Assembly (NCBI GenBank): GCA_902782905.1
Contig: CACZPB010000056.1
Location: 1 to 18,304 of the forward strand
DNA: 18,304 nucleotides
Origin: an uncultured bacterium
Lineage (GTDB): Bacteria > Cyanobacteriota > Vampirovibrionia > Gastranaerophilales > Gastranaerophilaceae
Reading direction: 5' to 3'
In this document: piece after piece, positions 7,393 to 14,823 of the stretch
Layout: each line of letters starts with the position of its first letter
Numbering within the stretch: position 1 is the stretch's first letter
Position numbers and translations under genes: made by a program
Notes under the pieces: generated by a model
Databases searched by the model: none
Told to the model about the DNA's origin: nothing
The model's input: only the letters and a program-made list of their open reading frames with translations

Positions 7393-8676
7393 TTATCTCA
7401 TTTTACTTCCGAAAAAGTTTTTGAAAAATGATAATATACCTTCGCTGTTTCCACCGCCATTAGCGATGCGGTCATAATTATCGGCAACATACTTGTTTCT
7501 GGGGTCAACTTCTCTAAGTCTCTCCATATAATCAAGTGCACCGCCGTCATCTCCTATTGATTCTCTGAATTCTGCCAGTTTTTGGAGCGCGAGTGTGTTT
7601 TTGGAGTCAATATCAGCCAATCTTTCGTAGAATTCGCTGGCTTTTGTTTTATCTCCTTCTGCTTCAAGCAAAGATGCAATAGTTTCTATTAAGTCTATAT
7701 TTTTATTATTAAAACGATATGCAGTCATATATTCATTCAACGCAACGTCTTTGTCTCCGCGAATAACATTATATTTGCCCCAATTTAAGTGTTCATTAAA
7801 GGAATCGTTCATTTTTTCATAAATAAGAGCCCTCATCTGGTAAACAAGTGCAGAGTTCGGTTGAATTTTTTCATAAACATCAATCTCTTTGAAGGCTTCT
7901 TCGTACATATCTTTTTGGAAGTAGTATTGAGCTAAAAGCGAGTGATAGAGTTTGTCTGTTCCGAATGTGTCTTTCACTTTCATCAAAACATCGTACCCTT
8001 CATCGTTTTTCCCCAAATCAAATAGAGCTCTCGCTTTTGTAAGTTCGTTTTTTGTGATTTCCAGCGCTTTTTGCGGCTGCGAATTTCTTATATAGTATCC
8101 GGCAAGAACTTCATCATATTCAGTAAAACCGTTATCTTTTTTGCCGCGCTCTAATGTATCTATCGCAGATTGAATTCCTTCCGTTTTTTCATAAAGTTCA
8201 GCAAGTTTTAAGTATACAACAGGATTTTTGTCATCATAATCAGATATTCTTAAATATTCATCAATAGCTTCCGTGTACTTCTCTTGACCTTCACATAATC
8301 CTGCGTGTAGATATCTTGCCGGCAGCGCTTCTTGCGGATCTTTTGCGTGAGCAATAGCTTTTTTATAATCACTTTTTGCAAAGCTCATTTGTTGTTGTAG
8401 GGCGTGCATATTGCCTCTTAAAAGATAATATTTAAACTTATCCTCATTTATAAATAGGTCGAGCAGCTGTTCGTGCGCAAGAATATTTGAAGGATCGTAT
8501 TCAAGTATTTTTGCATAATAAAATTTTGCGTCATCTTTTTTCTCAAGTATAAGTGCTAAGTGTGCGAGTCTTGTCAAAATCTCTACATCACCCTCTTTTT
8601 GAGCTAATTTTTTCTTATATTCTTCATAAGCTTCTTCGTATCTTTCTTCTTGTTCAAGTTGTTCTGCTGTTGACAT
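7393..8676 (-). CDS. Tetratricopeptide-repeat protein
   Basis: A 427-residue protein made almost entirely of TPR-type helical hairpins. Examples are GDVEILTRLAHLALILEKKDDAKF near residue 30, LYHSLLAQYYFQKDMYEEAF near 245, and a final NTLALQKLAEFRESIGDDGG unit near 360. It lacks a signal peptide and membrane segments, so it is probably a cytoplasmic scaffold or adaptor; the partner is unknown. GAGGGG (8685-8690) lies eight bases before the ATG. It sits between pth and the rlhA-like gene, with only two bases to the latter. This suggests, without proving, a link to ribosome assembly or modification. The extreme C-terminus (GGGNSEGILSFFKNFFGSKMR) is a glycine linker followed by a short amphipathic helix, which could be a membrane- or partner-binding tail. 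Confidence 0.85.
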   Translation of the reverse strand: MSTAEQLEQEERYEEAYEEYKKKLAQKEGDVEILTRLAHLALILEKKDDAKFYYAKILEYDPSNILAHEQLLDLFINEDKFKYYLLRGNMHALQQQMSFAKSDYKKAIAHAKDPQEALPARYLHAGLCEGQEKYTEAIDEYLRISDYDDKNPVVYLKLAELYEKTEGIQSAIDTLERGKKDNGFTEYDEVLAGYYIRNSQPQKALEITKNELTKARALFDLGKNDEGYDVLMKVKDTFGTDKLYHSLLAQYYFQKDMYEEAFKEIDVYEKIQPNSALVYQMRALIYEKMNDSFNEHLNWGKYNVIRGDKDVALNEYMTAYRFNNKNIDLIETIASLLEAEGDKTKASEFYERLADIDSKNTLALQKLAEFRESIGDDGGALDYMERLREVDPRNKYVADNYDRIANGGGNSEGILSFFKNFFGSKMR

Positions 8677-8703
8677 ATTATTTTCCCCTCTAAACTTTTT
8701 ATT

Positions 8704-8738
8704 TTATCCCTCTCCTTCCATAATGGCGAGGAAGATAA
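8704..8738. repeat. GC-rich imperfect palindrome, related to the one at 16851-16894
   Basis: TTATC and GATAA close an imperfect hairpin containing CCCTCTC (8708-8714) and GGCGAGG (8725-8731). The same two heptamers, at nearly the same spacing, occur in the second copy upstream of speE. It occupies the gap between pth and the TPR gene. There is no U-run on the minus strand, so a terminator role is not supported. Confidence 0.5.
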
Positions 8739-8743
8739 ATCTT

Positions 8744-9301
8744 TTAGTTAAATTTATTTTGTGCGGCTTGGATTCCCTCTGTATAGTAGCAAGCGATTCC
8801 CTCTTTTGCTTTACATATAGCTTCTTTTAATGTTTCGAGTTCTTCTTTTGAAAAATTCTGTAGTACAAATACTTCAGAAGGAATGTTCGGTTGAGGTCCT
8901 ATGCCGATTTTCAGTCTTGCTATATTTTGTGTCCCTACATGCTGAATGACTGATTTAATCCCATTATGCCCGCCGTCTGAGCCGTTTGAACGGAAACGAA
9001 TTTTACCGAGTTCCAGAGATATATCATCAAATACTATTAAGACATCTTTTACGTCTATTTTATAGTAATCCATTACTGCTCTTACCGCCTCGCCCGAGAG
9101 GTTCATAAAAGTGGTCGGTTTTATTAACATATATTCGTCGACACCGTTTCTAAGATTTGTCATAAGGCATTTGAGTTTTGAATTCTCTCTAAACGATAGC
9201 TTAGAATTAAGCGCAATGCTATCTATCAGCATAAAGCCTGCATTGTGCCTTGTAAAAGTATATTTGTTTCCTATGTTACCCAGTCCTGCGATTAATTTCA
9301 T
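8744..9301 (-). CDS. pth: Peptidyl-tRNA hydrolase
   Basis: A 185-residue enzyme that cleaves peptidyl-tRNA dropped from ribosomes, recycling tRNA. Conserved elements: AGLGNIGNKYTFTRHNAG with N9 and catalytic H19, PTTFMNLSG with the substrate-binding asparagine, FDDISLELG with the aspartate that activates the histidine, and GGHNGIKS. Length is typical. The ATG at 9301 is the right start. The frame is open 28 codons further upstream, but that part lies in the lipoprotein gene and does not resemble Pth. The ATG follows the lipoprotein stop codon after a single base and has no good ribosome site of its own, which points to translational coupling. Together with ffh, rlhA and era it forms a translation-related block. 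Confidence 0.96.
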   Translation of the reverse strand: MKLIAGLGNIGNKYTFTRHNAGFMLIDSIALNSKLSFRENSKLKCLMTNLRNGVDEYMLIKPTTFMNLSGEAVRAVMDYYKIDVKDVLIVFDDISLELGKIRFRSNGSDGGHNGIKSVIQHVGTQNIARLKIGIGPQPNIPSEVFVLQNFSKEELETLKEAICKAKEGIACYYTEGIQAAQNKFN

Positions 9302-9302
9302 T

Positions 9303-9833
9303 TTATTTTTTATTCTCTTTACAAATTTTTTTAAATTCTTCCATGCTATATTTCTTTTTAGTAGCAAGATATCCCATGCTGTCAATTTTTAGTGGAACTT
9401 TTACGGAATAGCCAGTTTTAATGCTTTTTATTGTTGCATAACAACTTGATGAATTTTTACAATCCCCGCTCAGATTAAAAGTTGCTTCTCTGTCAGCAAT
9501 AGGATCTACAAATTGATTACCTGTTGCGTAGACTTTAGTATTCCCGTCTCGCCGTATTATGTCTGCATAGCATGCAGGATATTCTTGCGAATCTATTGGG
9601 CACTTTTTAAAATAATATTTGGGAACAGCTAAATATACATTCTGCAATTCTTGTGACAATGCATAATTCATTATAATCTGTCTTTTTTCTCCATCACTCT
9701 TTTTATTAACAGTACTTGTTTGTTCTTGCCCTTCGCCTTTGTGGTTATTCAATGTCTGTTCTATGTTATTTTGTCTGCCGCATGCTGTCGCAAAAATTAA
9801 ACAAGCAAAAATACATGTAATAAATTTTTTCAC
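9303..9833 (-). CDS. Small predicted lipoprotein of unknown function
   Basis: A 176-residue protein with a lipoprotein-type leader: MKK, a hydrophobic core, and a lipobox ATAC with Cys18 as the expected lipidated residue. A polar, disordered linker rich in Q, N, T and K follows (about 19-50). Then comes a small domain with several cysteines (KKCPIDSQEYPACY and GDCKNSSSCYAT) that could form disulphides outside the cytoplasm. I do not recognise the domain. The start is GTG, overlapping the ffh stop as GTGA; AGGCGG in the end of ffh, five bases upstream, serves as ribosome site. The lipobox has alanine rather than leucine at -3, a permitted but weaker form. Its place between ffh and pth may be positional only. 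Confidence 0.75.
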   Translation of the reverse strand: MKKFITCIFACLIFATACGRQNNIEQTLNNHKGEGQEQTSTVNKKSDGEKRQIIMNYALSQELQNVYLAVPKYYFKKCPIDSQEYPACYADIIRRDGNTKVYATGNQFVDPIADREATFNLSGDCKNSSSCYATIKSIKTGYSVKVPLKIDSMGYLATKKKYSMEEFKKICKENKK

Positions 9834-11221
9834 TTAAACCGCCTCATGTTTTTCATCATCTGATGCATAGAAAGTTTGCCGCCCATATTCTGTCCAAGTT
9901 TACCTGTAAGCTTGCCCATGTTTTTCTTTACGTCAGAAAAACCCTTCATCATTTTTCTCATTTGTTCAAATTGGTTTATGTAGAGGTTTATATCATGTAA
10001 AGGAATCCCTGAGCCTGCTGAAATTCTTTTTTTTCTGGATGTATTCATCAATTCAGGATGTTCGCGTTCCTCCGGTGTCATACTTTGAATAAATACTTCA
10101 ATTCTTTTGAACTGTTTTTCTCCTTCGTGAGAAATTTTTTGTCTGTCATCTTTTGATAAACCCAGCCCCGGAAGCATACCTAAAAGATTATCCATAGAAC
10201 CGAACATTTTCATCTGAGATTGCATTTTTAAGAAATCATTGAAAGAGAATTCAGCTTTAGCCATTTTTGCTTCCATTTCGCGCGCTGATTTTTCATCAAA
10301 AACTTCTTGAGCACGTTCTACAAGTGAAACAATGTCGCCCATACCGAGAATTCTTGTCGCCATTCTCTCTGGATAAAAATCTTCAAGTGCGTTTAGTTTT
10401 TCTCCAGTTCCCGTTAATTTTATGGGTTTTTGTGTGCAGTAAACAATACTTAATGCAGCACCGCCTCTTGAATCACCGTCAAGTTTTGTTAATACCAATC
10501 CTGAAATTCCGAGTTGTGCGTCAAAATTTTCTGCCACATTTACCGCTTCTTGACCTGTCATTGCATCAATAACAAGAAGCTTTTCTTGCGGGTGAAAAAC
10601 TCTGTCTATCAACAGAAGCTCTGCCATCATATCTGTATCGATTTGCAGACGCCCTGCCGTATCAAGAATAATTACATTAAAACCGTTTTCTTTTGCATAG
10701 CTGATAGAATTCTGTACGATTTCTTGTACATTTTTAGATTCTTCGCTATAGACTGTTACTCCGATTTGTTCCCCCAGAGCTTTCAATTGTGTAACAGCTG
10801 CCGGTCTGTATATGTCGCACGCTGCAAGCAAAGGATTTTTACCTTCTTTTTTTAATTTGACAGCAAGTTTAGCGGAAGATGTAGTTTTACCGCTTCCTTG
10901 TAAGCCGAGCATCATTATAATAGACGGATGACCTTCCAGATTAAGCGGTTTCGCTTCATTACCGAGGATTTTTATAAGCTCGTCGTGTACAATTTTTACA
11001 AGCTGCTGGGAAGGGTTAATGCCGGTTAAAACATTTTCACCTTCTGCTCTGTCTTTAATGTTGGATATAAAAGCTTTGACTACTCTCAAGTTAACGTCTG
11101 CTTCTAAAAGTGCACGGCGAATTTCCCTAAGAGCATCCTGCATATTTTCTTGTGTAAGCTCTTTTTGACCGGAAGTTTTTTGTATAATTTCCTGAAGTTT
11201 ATCTGAAAGTGAATCAAACAT
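9830..11221 (-). CDS. ffh: Signal recognition particle protein Ffh
   Basis: A 463-residue SRP54 homologue that, with the 4.5S RNA, captures ribosomes making membrane proteins and delivers them to FtsY. The N domain helical bundle (1-95) contains the ALLEADVNLRVV motif. The G domain has GLQGSGKT (107-114), DIYRPAA (136-142), DTAGRLQ (187-193), TKLDGDSRGG (245-254) and the closing GTGEK...L.. F motif. The methionine-rich M domain (about 330-463) includes GMLPGLG and the RNA-binding helix with SRKKRISAGSG. Everything expected is intact. AGAGG (11231-11235) is nine bases before the ATG. It leads a block of overlapping genes (ffh, lipoprotein, pth). No 4.5S RNA gene was recognised nearby. Confidence 0.98.
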   Translation of the reverse strand: MFDSLSDKLQEIIQKTSGQKELTQENMQDALREIRRALLEADVNLRVVKAFISNIKDRAEGENVLTGINPSQQLVKIVHDELIKILGNEAKPLNLEGHPSIIMMLGLQGSGKTTSSAKLAVKLKKEGKNPLLAACDIYRPAAVTQLKALGEQIGVTVYSEESKNVQEIVQNSISYAKENGFNVIILDTAGRLQIDTDMMAELLLIDRVFHPQEKLLVIDAMTGQEAVNVAENFDAQLGISGLVLTKLDGDSRGGAALSIVYCTQKPIKLTGTGEKLNALEDFYPERMATRILGMGDIVSLVERAQEVFDEKSAREMEAKMAKAEFSFNDFLKMQSQMKMFGSMDNLLGMLPGLGLSKDDRQKISHEGEKQFKRIEVFIQSMTPEEREHPELMNTSRKKRISAGSGIPLHDINLYINQFEQMRKMMKGFSDVKKNMGKLTGKLGQNMGGKLSMHQMMKNMRRFK

Positions 11222-11246
11222 TTATAATATCCTCTAATCTAAGAGC

Positions 11247-11255
11247 AGGATATCA
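11247..11255 (-). promoter_or_regulatory. Possible extended -10 promoter of ffh
   Basis: TGATATCCT on the minus strand has the TGn extension and four of six -10 bases. The predicted start is near 11240, just upstream of the ffh ribosome site. No good -35 is visible. It is listed mainly because the same TGATAT core recurs before other genes here. Confidence 0.3.
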
Positions 11256-11301
11256 CAAACAAGATGACAAGTGAATATGCAAGTTCAATCATTGCAACAT
11301 A

Positions 11302-12915
11302 CTACGAGAATATGCTAAAGTAAGCTTCGACGTTATCGTTTCTTACTGTTTCTATGCCTTTAATCATATTATTGATTGCACTTTGTTCTGTTTCAAGATC
11401 TTTCATTCTTGTATCAATTCTTTGTTCTTTAATTTTTATTCTTGCTTTTTTATCTTCGTAAATAGTCAAAGCTTCCTGACGACTATCCTCATCATTTACA
11501 AGATACATTTTATCAAAGTTTGTTGCTGCAGCTGTGTCATAGTTATATTTGTTTTGTTTGTAGCTTAGATTCTTTTCGTCGGGGTCATAGTTTCCGTTTT
11601 CTGTAACCTGAGTTATGTAGAACTGATTGTTTTGGAACATATTGTTCAAATAATCGTTGTCCTCAATCTGAGCATCATATACCCAGCCTTTTTCCGCAAT
11701 TGAATAGAATAGTGTATCGTAGAATTTCAGTTCAGTGTTATCCTGAGCACTGAGAGCATTATTCTCATATTCAGTTTGAGCTTTGGTATAAGTATCTTCT
11801 ACGCTTTTATAGTTTTTATAAGCCTCATCAAGCTCACTTTTCCATTTTTTCCAACTTGAATCGCTTGTATTTCTCAAAAAATACTTTGTTTCACCATTAG
11901 TAGATTGCTTAGAGCTCTTACTTGGGCCATTTCCTTCTGTCGGATTTTGGTAGTCATGCATTATTTGTCTAAGTATTTCTTCTACATTAATTTTGTTGTC
12001 TTTATACAAAGCCTCAGGTGTTGCACCATAAGGGAAAATAGTTCCCTTAATTGTATCGCAAACTGACTTGAACTTGTCATTATCACTTGCCTCACTGCCT
12101 AGTGCTCCGCTTGAATCATTTACAAAGTATTTTGAAAGAGCTTTAAATATTTGATCAATTATTTCGCCTGCTTTTACTCTTAGAGGAGTATCATGGGTTT
12201 TTGCCCATTCTTGCATATCTTTTTTATATTGTTCTTCTTCAGAGTTTGAATAATATTTGTCTAAAGCTTTACTATGAAAACCCCACCAGCCGCTTTTATC
12301 TTTGTCATCCGCAACAAAAGGAACCTCCTTATCAAGTCCGACTTCTGATTTTATCAATTTTAGTAAATCTTCAATGGATTTGTATCCTGTATCTTTTGTG
12401 TTTGTGCCTGTAGGTTCGTTTGACAATTTATCTTGCCATTTATTTCGAGCTTCATTTAAAGCTTTATTTGCATCATCTCTTGCTGTTTTAGCCGTTTCCA
12501 TCGAGTTAATTCCCTCAGAAGAAAGCCCGAGCTGTGATAATATCTCATTTCTTTTTGCTTCATATTCACTTGCGCCGACAGGAAGTCCGTTTGGAGAAAA
12601 TTTTTCAGCCAAATCCTTGTATTTTTTATTCAAAACAACTCTGCCATTAGTGTCAGAAATCAAGTAAGGCTTATTTTGGTTAACAGCAGACGGCCTCATA
12701 ATAGCTCCATAGCTTAAATCAACGTAATCGACGCCAGAGTTATTTGACCATTTGAATCTTTTAGCATTTAATCCGGTATTATATTCCTTAGATACCTTCT
12801 GCATTTCGCGGGAAAGTGACATTTTTTGCATAGAAAGACCCTCAAGCTGGAACCCGATACTATTTTTTCGAGCCGTCAGCGTTAAAAGTCTGCCTTGTGA
12901 TGCTGCCATTCCCAT
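11302..12915 (-). CDS. Large polar coiled-coil protein behind a sigma-28 promoter; function unknown
   Basis: A 537-residue protein I cannot assign. It begins MGMAASQGRLLTLTARKNSI followed by a Q/K/S-rich amphipathic helix (to about residue 48). The middle is polar, with predicted helical stretches near 140-165 and 350-385. A patch near 395-440 is rich in aromatic residues and asparagine. The last 58 residues form a charged heptad helix (DKKARIKIKEQRIDTRMKDLETEQSAI in part) ending YFSIFS. There is no signal peptide or membrane segment. Helices at both ends around a variable core recall proteins exported by flagellar/type III routes, but no family match is claimed. AAGGA (12926-12930) precedes the ATG at 12915 by ten bases. 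The promoter is an exact flagellar sigma-28 consensus. I recall similar ends in unannotated gut Melainabacteria proteins, unverified. A structural, surface or exported role is an inference. Confidence 0.75.
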   Translation of the reverse strand: MGMAASQGRLLTLTARKNSIGFQLEGLSMQKMSLSREMQKVSKEYNTGLNAKRFKWSNNSGVDYVDLSYGAIMRPSAVNQNKPYLISDTNGRVVLNKKYKDLAEKFSPNGLPVGASEYEAKRNEILSQLGLSSEGINSMETAKTARDDANKALNEARNKWQDKLSNEPTGTNTKDTGYKSIEDLLKLIKSEVGLDKEVPFVADDKDKSGWWGFHSKALDKYYSNSEEEQYKKDMQEWAKTHDTPLRVKAGEIIDQIFKALSKYFVNDSSGALGSEASDNDKFKSVCDTIKGTIFPYGATPEALYKDNKINVEEILRQIMHDYQNPTEGNGPSKSSKQSTNGETKYFLRNTSDSSWKKWKSELDEAYKNYKSVEDTYTKAQTEYENNALSAQDNTELKFYDTLFYSIAEKGWVYDAQIEDNDYLNNMFQNNQFYITQVTENGNYDPDEKNLSYKQNKYNYDTAAATNFDKMYLVNDEDSRQEALTIYEDKKARIKIKEQRIDTRMKDLETEQSAINNMIKGIETVRNDNVEAYFSIFS

Positions 12916-12951
12916 AAATCGCTTTTCCTTATAATTGTCCCTTTGATATTG

Positions 12952-12978
12952 TTATCGGCATTTTTTTCTAAAACTTTA
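12952..12978 (-). promoter_or_regulatory. Sigma-28 (FliA)-type promoter, exact consensus
   Basis: On the minus strand, TAAAGTTT (12978-12971), 11 bases, then GCCGATAA (12959-12952). All 16 consensus positions and the spacing match the enterobacterial FliA promoter. The expected start is near 12944, leaving a leader of about 29 bases that contains the ribosome site of the 537-residue coiled-coil gene. No competing sigma-70 promoter of comparable quality was found for this gene. Confidence 0.85.
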
Positions 12979-13001
12979 GGATTTTTAGTTCTTTTTTCTA
13001 A

Positions 13002-13014
13002 ATTTGTTACAAAT
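13002..13014. promoter_or_regulatory. Short perfect inverted repeat, possible operator
   Basis: ATTTGT-T-ACAAAT is a perfect 6+1+6 dyad in the middle of the 235-bp divergent spacer (12916-13150). It is 24 bases upstream of the minus-strand sigma-28 -35 box. AT-rich dyads of this size arise easily by chance. The rest of the spacer holds the two promoter-like elements and otherwise shows nothing recognisable. Confidence 0.3.
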
Positions 13015-13092
13015 CTTTACAAAACAAAAATGGTGTAAATTAAAATCTTTAAATTTAAGTAATATATATGGATGATTTTTTAGTTGAAATAC

Positions 13093-13119
13093 TAAAGAAA
13101 AATCTTCTTCCGCCGACTT
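13093..13119 (+). promoter_or_regulatory. Degenerate sigma-28-like promoter facing the TPR gene
   Basis: TAAAGAAA (13093-13100), 11 bases, GCCGACTT (13112-13119). The first five bases of each box and the spacing match the FliA consensus; the last three of each do not. The -10 ends 31 bases before the ATG, much like the divergent promoter (36 bases). A competing sigma-70 reading is TATACT at 13126-13131, inside the palindrome AAGTATACTT (13123-13132), but it lacks a -35. Confidence 0.4.
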
Positions 13120-13150
13120 AACAAGTATACTTAATTGGTTTGGAGAGAAT

Positions 13151-14815
13151 ATGACTGATACATTAATTACCCCGAGTTTTGTACGTTCTGCATCTGCTAA
13201 CGTTGAAGACGTAAAACATATACTTGAAGAAGCAAGACTTGCTCACGAAAATTATTTAATAAAACAACAAGCGGCTGATTTAGAGCACGCTATAGAATGT
13301 TATGTAGATGCAATAAAGGCTGACCCTACAGTGTGTGAATCTTATTATAGGTTAGCGAGTTTACTTTTGATGAAGGGGCAAATAACTGTGGATGGTGCTT
13401 TAGAGCAATGCAAAACTGCTATTAGTTTAGAGCCTAACAATGTAAATGCTCATATATATACCGGCTATTTTCAATGCTTAAACGGAAATTTTGATGAGGC
13501 TGAAAAAGAATTCGGGCTTGCTATTTCCGGTTCTGGTAAAAATTCTGCAAGACCTCGACTTTTTATGTCAAAACTCTTGCTTTCCAAAATTAAAAATCAC
13601 TCATCATCTGCAAAAGATGTCATGAGGTTTTTATATTATCTTTTGTCGGGCTCAATGATGATTATGTGGGATTGCCCGTCAATTAGAATGTTTTGTAAAT
13701 TCCTTGCGAACGACTTTTCTGTGTTTTCATATAAGACTCTCGGTGAAACATTTGAGAAAATGAAGTTATTCCCGTCAGCTTTGGAAGCTTATTCAAAGGG
13801 TTTAGAAAAGACTTCGCAAGGTAATTTATTTTATCAAAAAATGGGCGATTTATCTTTGGAATGTAATAATATAGATGCAAGTATGGAGTTCTACAAAAAA
13901 GCTCACGAACTCAGTCCTGATGACAGAGATGTTGTTATAAAGCTTGCAACAATAACTCAAACTTATTATCCGCAGGATGTTGACAGTGCTATAGATTATT
14001 ACAATTCACTTTTAGAATTCGGAATAGATTTGGATAAAATCTATTATGAGTTAGGCCATTTGTATTTGAACAAAGCTGATAAAGTCCATGCTGTTACTGC
14101 ATTCAAATTAGCACAAGAATTAGACCCTGAAAATCCATACTATAACAACTCACTTGCTTATGCTTATGTGAAAGCTGAACTTTACGATGATGCTATTGAA
14201 TACTATCAGCATGCAATCAGATTAAACCCTGATGCCGAGTGGACTTCTATAGTTTGTCATGCTCTCGGTGCAATTTATGCAGAGATTAAAGAAAACTATG
14301 AAGCAGCAGAAGCCACTTTTAATGCAGGAATGGTTTTAGATCCGAATAATGTTGACATTCAGCTTTCCTTGGGTGATTTATATATGGCTCAAAACGATTT
14401 AGACAGAGCTATAAAAACTTATTGCGATGCAATATCTGTTGAACCAGAAAATTATTTAACTTATGCAAAAACCGGTCTTGCTCTTTGGGAAAAAGATTAT
14501 TTGGAAGAATCAATTGTTGCATTTCATAAATCTATAGAGTTGAATCCTGATTTTGAAATCGCTCAAAACAATCTGGGTGTTGTATATTTAGACGGAATCG
14601 GTGATCCAAAAGCTTCTGTTGAGTATTTTAAAAAAGCAATAGAAATCAATCCTAATTACACACTTGCATACTTCAACCTTGCAAGAGCATATCAAGTTAT
14701 GGGTGACAAATCTATGGCTGCCGAATATTTTCAAATGACTTTGGATTTGAATAAAATCACGGAAGAATTATCAGAAAAAGATATAAGACAAAGAATATTC
14801 GATTTATTTGAATAA
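13151..14815 (+). CDS. Large tetratricopeptide-repeat protein
   Basis: A 554-residue soluble protein built of TPR units. Two N-terminal repeats (about 55-130: AIECYVDAIKADPTVCESYYRL and following) are separated from a longer C-terminal array (about 195-530) by a more hydrophobic helical stretch (about 148-180, FLYYLLSGSMMIMWDC). The C-terminal repeats fit the consensus well, for example FEIAQNNLGVVYLDGIGD and YTLAYFNLARAYQVMGDKS. It has no signal peptide. GGAG (13142-13145) lies five bases before the ATG. It is transcribed divergently from the sigma-28-controlled coiled-coil gene and may share regulation with it. A chaperone or assembly role for that protein is possible, since TPR proteins often serve export systems, but this is inference. 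It ends eight bases from the convergent wecB gene with no terminator visible between them. Confidence 0.87.
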   Translation: MTDTLITPSFVRSASANVEDVKHILEEARLAHENYLIKQQAADLEHAIECYVDAIKADPTVCESYYRLASLLLMKGQITVDGALEQCKTAISLEPNNVNAHIYTGYFQCLNGNFDEAEKEFGLAISGSGKNSARPRLFMSKLLLSKIKNHSSSAKDVMRFLYYLLSGSMMIMWDCPSIRMFCKFLANDFSVFSYKTLGETFEKMKLFPSALEAYSKGLEKTSQGNLFYQKMGDLSLECNNIDASMEFYKKAHELSPDDRDVVIKLATITQTYYPQDVDSAIDYYNSLLEFGIDLDKIYYELGHLYLNKADKVHAVTAFKLAQELDPENPYYNNSLAYAYVKAELYDDAIEYYQHAIRLNPDAEWTSIVCHALGAIYAEIKENYEAAEATFNAGMVLDPNNVDIQLSLGDLYMAQNDLDRAIKTYCDAISVEPENYLTYAKTGLALWEKDYLEESIVAFHKSIELNPDFEIAQNNLGVVYLDGIGDPKASVEYFKKAIEINPNYTLAYFNLARAYQVMGDKSMAAEYFQMTLDLNKITEELSEKDIRQRIFDLFE

Positions 14816-14823
14816 AATGAGTT

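Noticed and set aside
7476..7483. A second GCCGATAA (minus strand) resembling a sigma-28 -10
   Set aside because: It is inside the TPR coding frame and no TAAA-type -35 stands 11 bases upstream.
8744..9385. Longer pth frame starting at 9385
   Set aside because: The extra 28 residues are inside the lipoprotein gene in another frame and do not resemble Pth, whose N-terminus fits the ATG at 9301.
10514..10855. Antisense open frame of 113 codons within ffh
   Set aside because: It lies wholly opposite a highly conserved gene, with no start signals and low-complexity translation.
11222..11301. 4.5S RNA gene or terminator next to ffh
   Set aside because: The 80-base gap has no GGAA tetraloop hairpin or strong stem; only a weak promoter-like motif is seen.
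12302..12667. Antisense open frame of 121 codons within the 537-residue gene
   Set aside because: It has no ribosome site and biased, serine/leucine-rich composition typical of a shadow of the real gene on the other strand.
14816..14823. Terminator between the convergent TPR and wecB genes
   Set aside because: Only eight bases separate the stops and no inverted repeat spans the junction.
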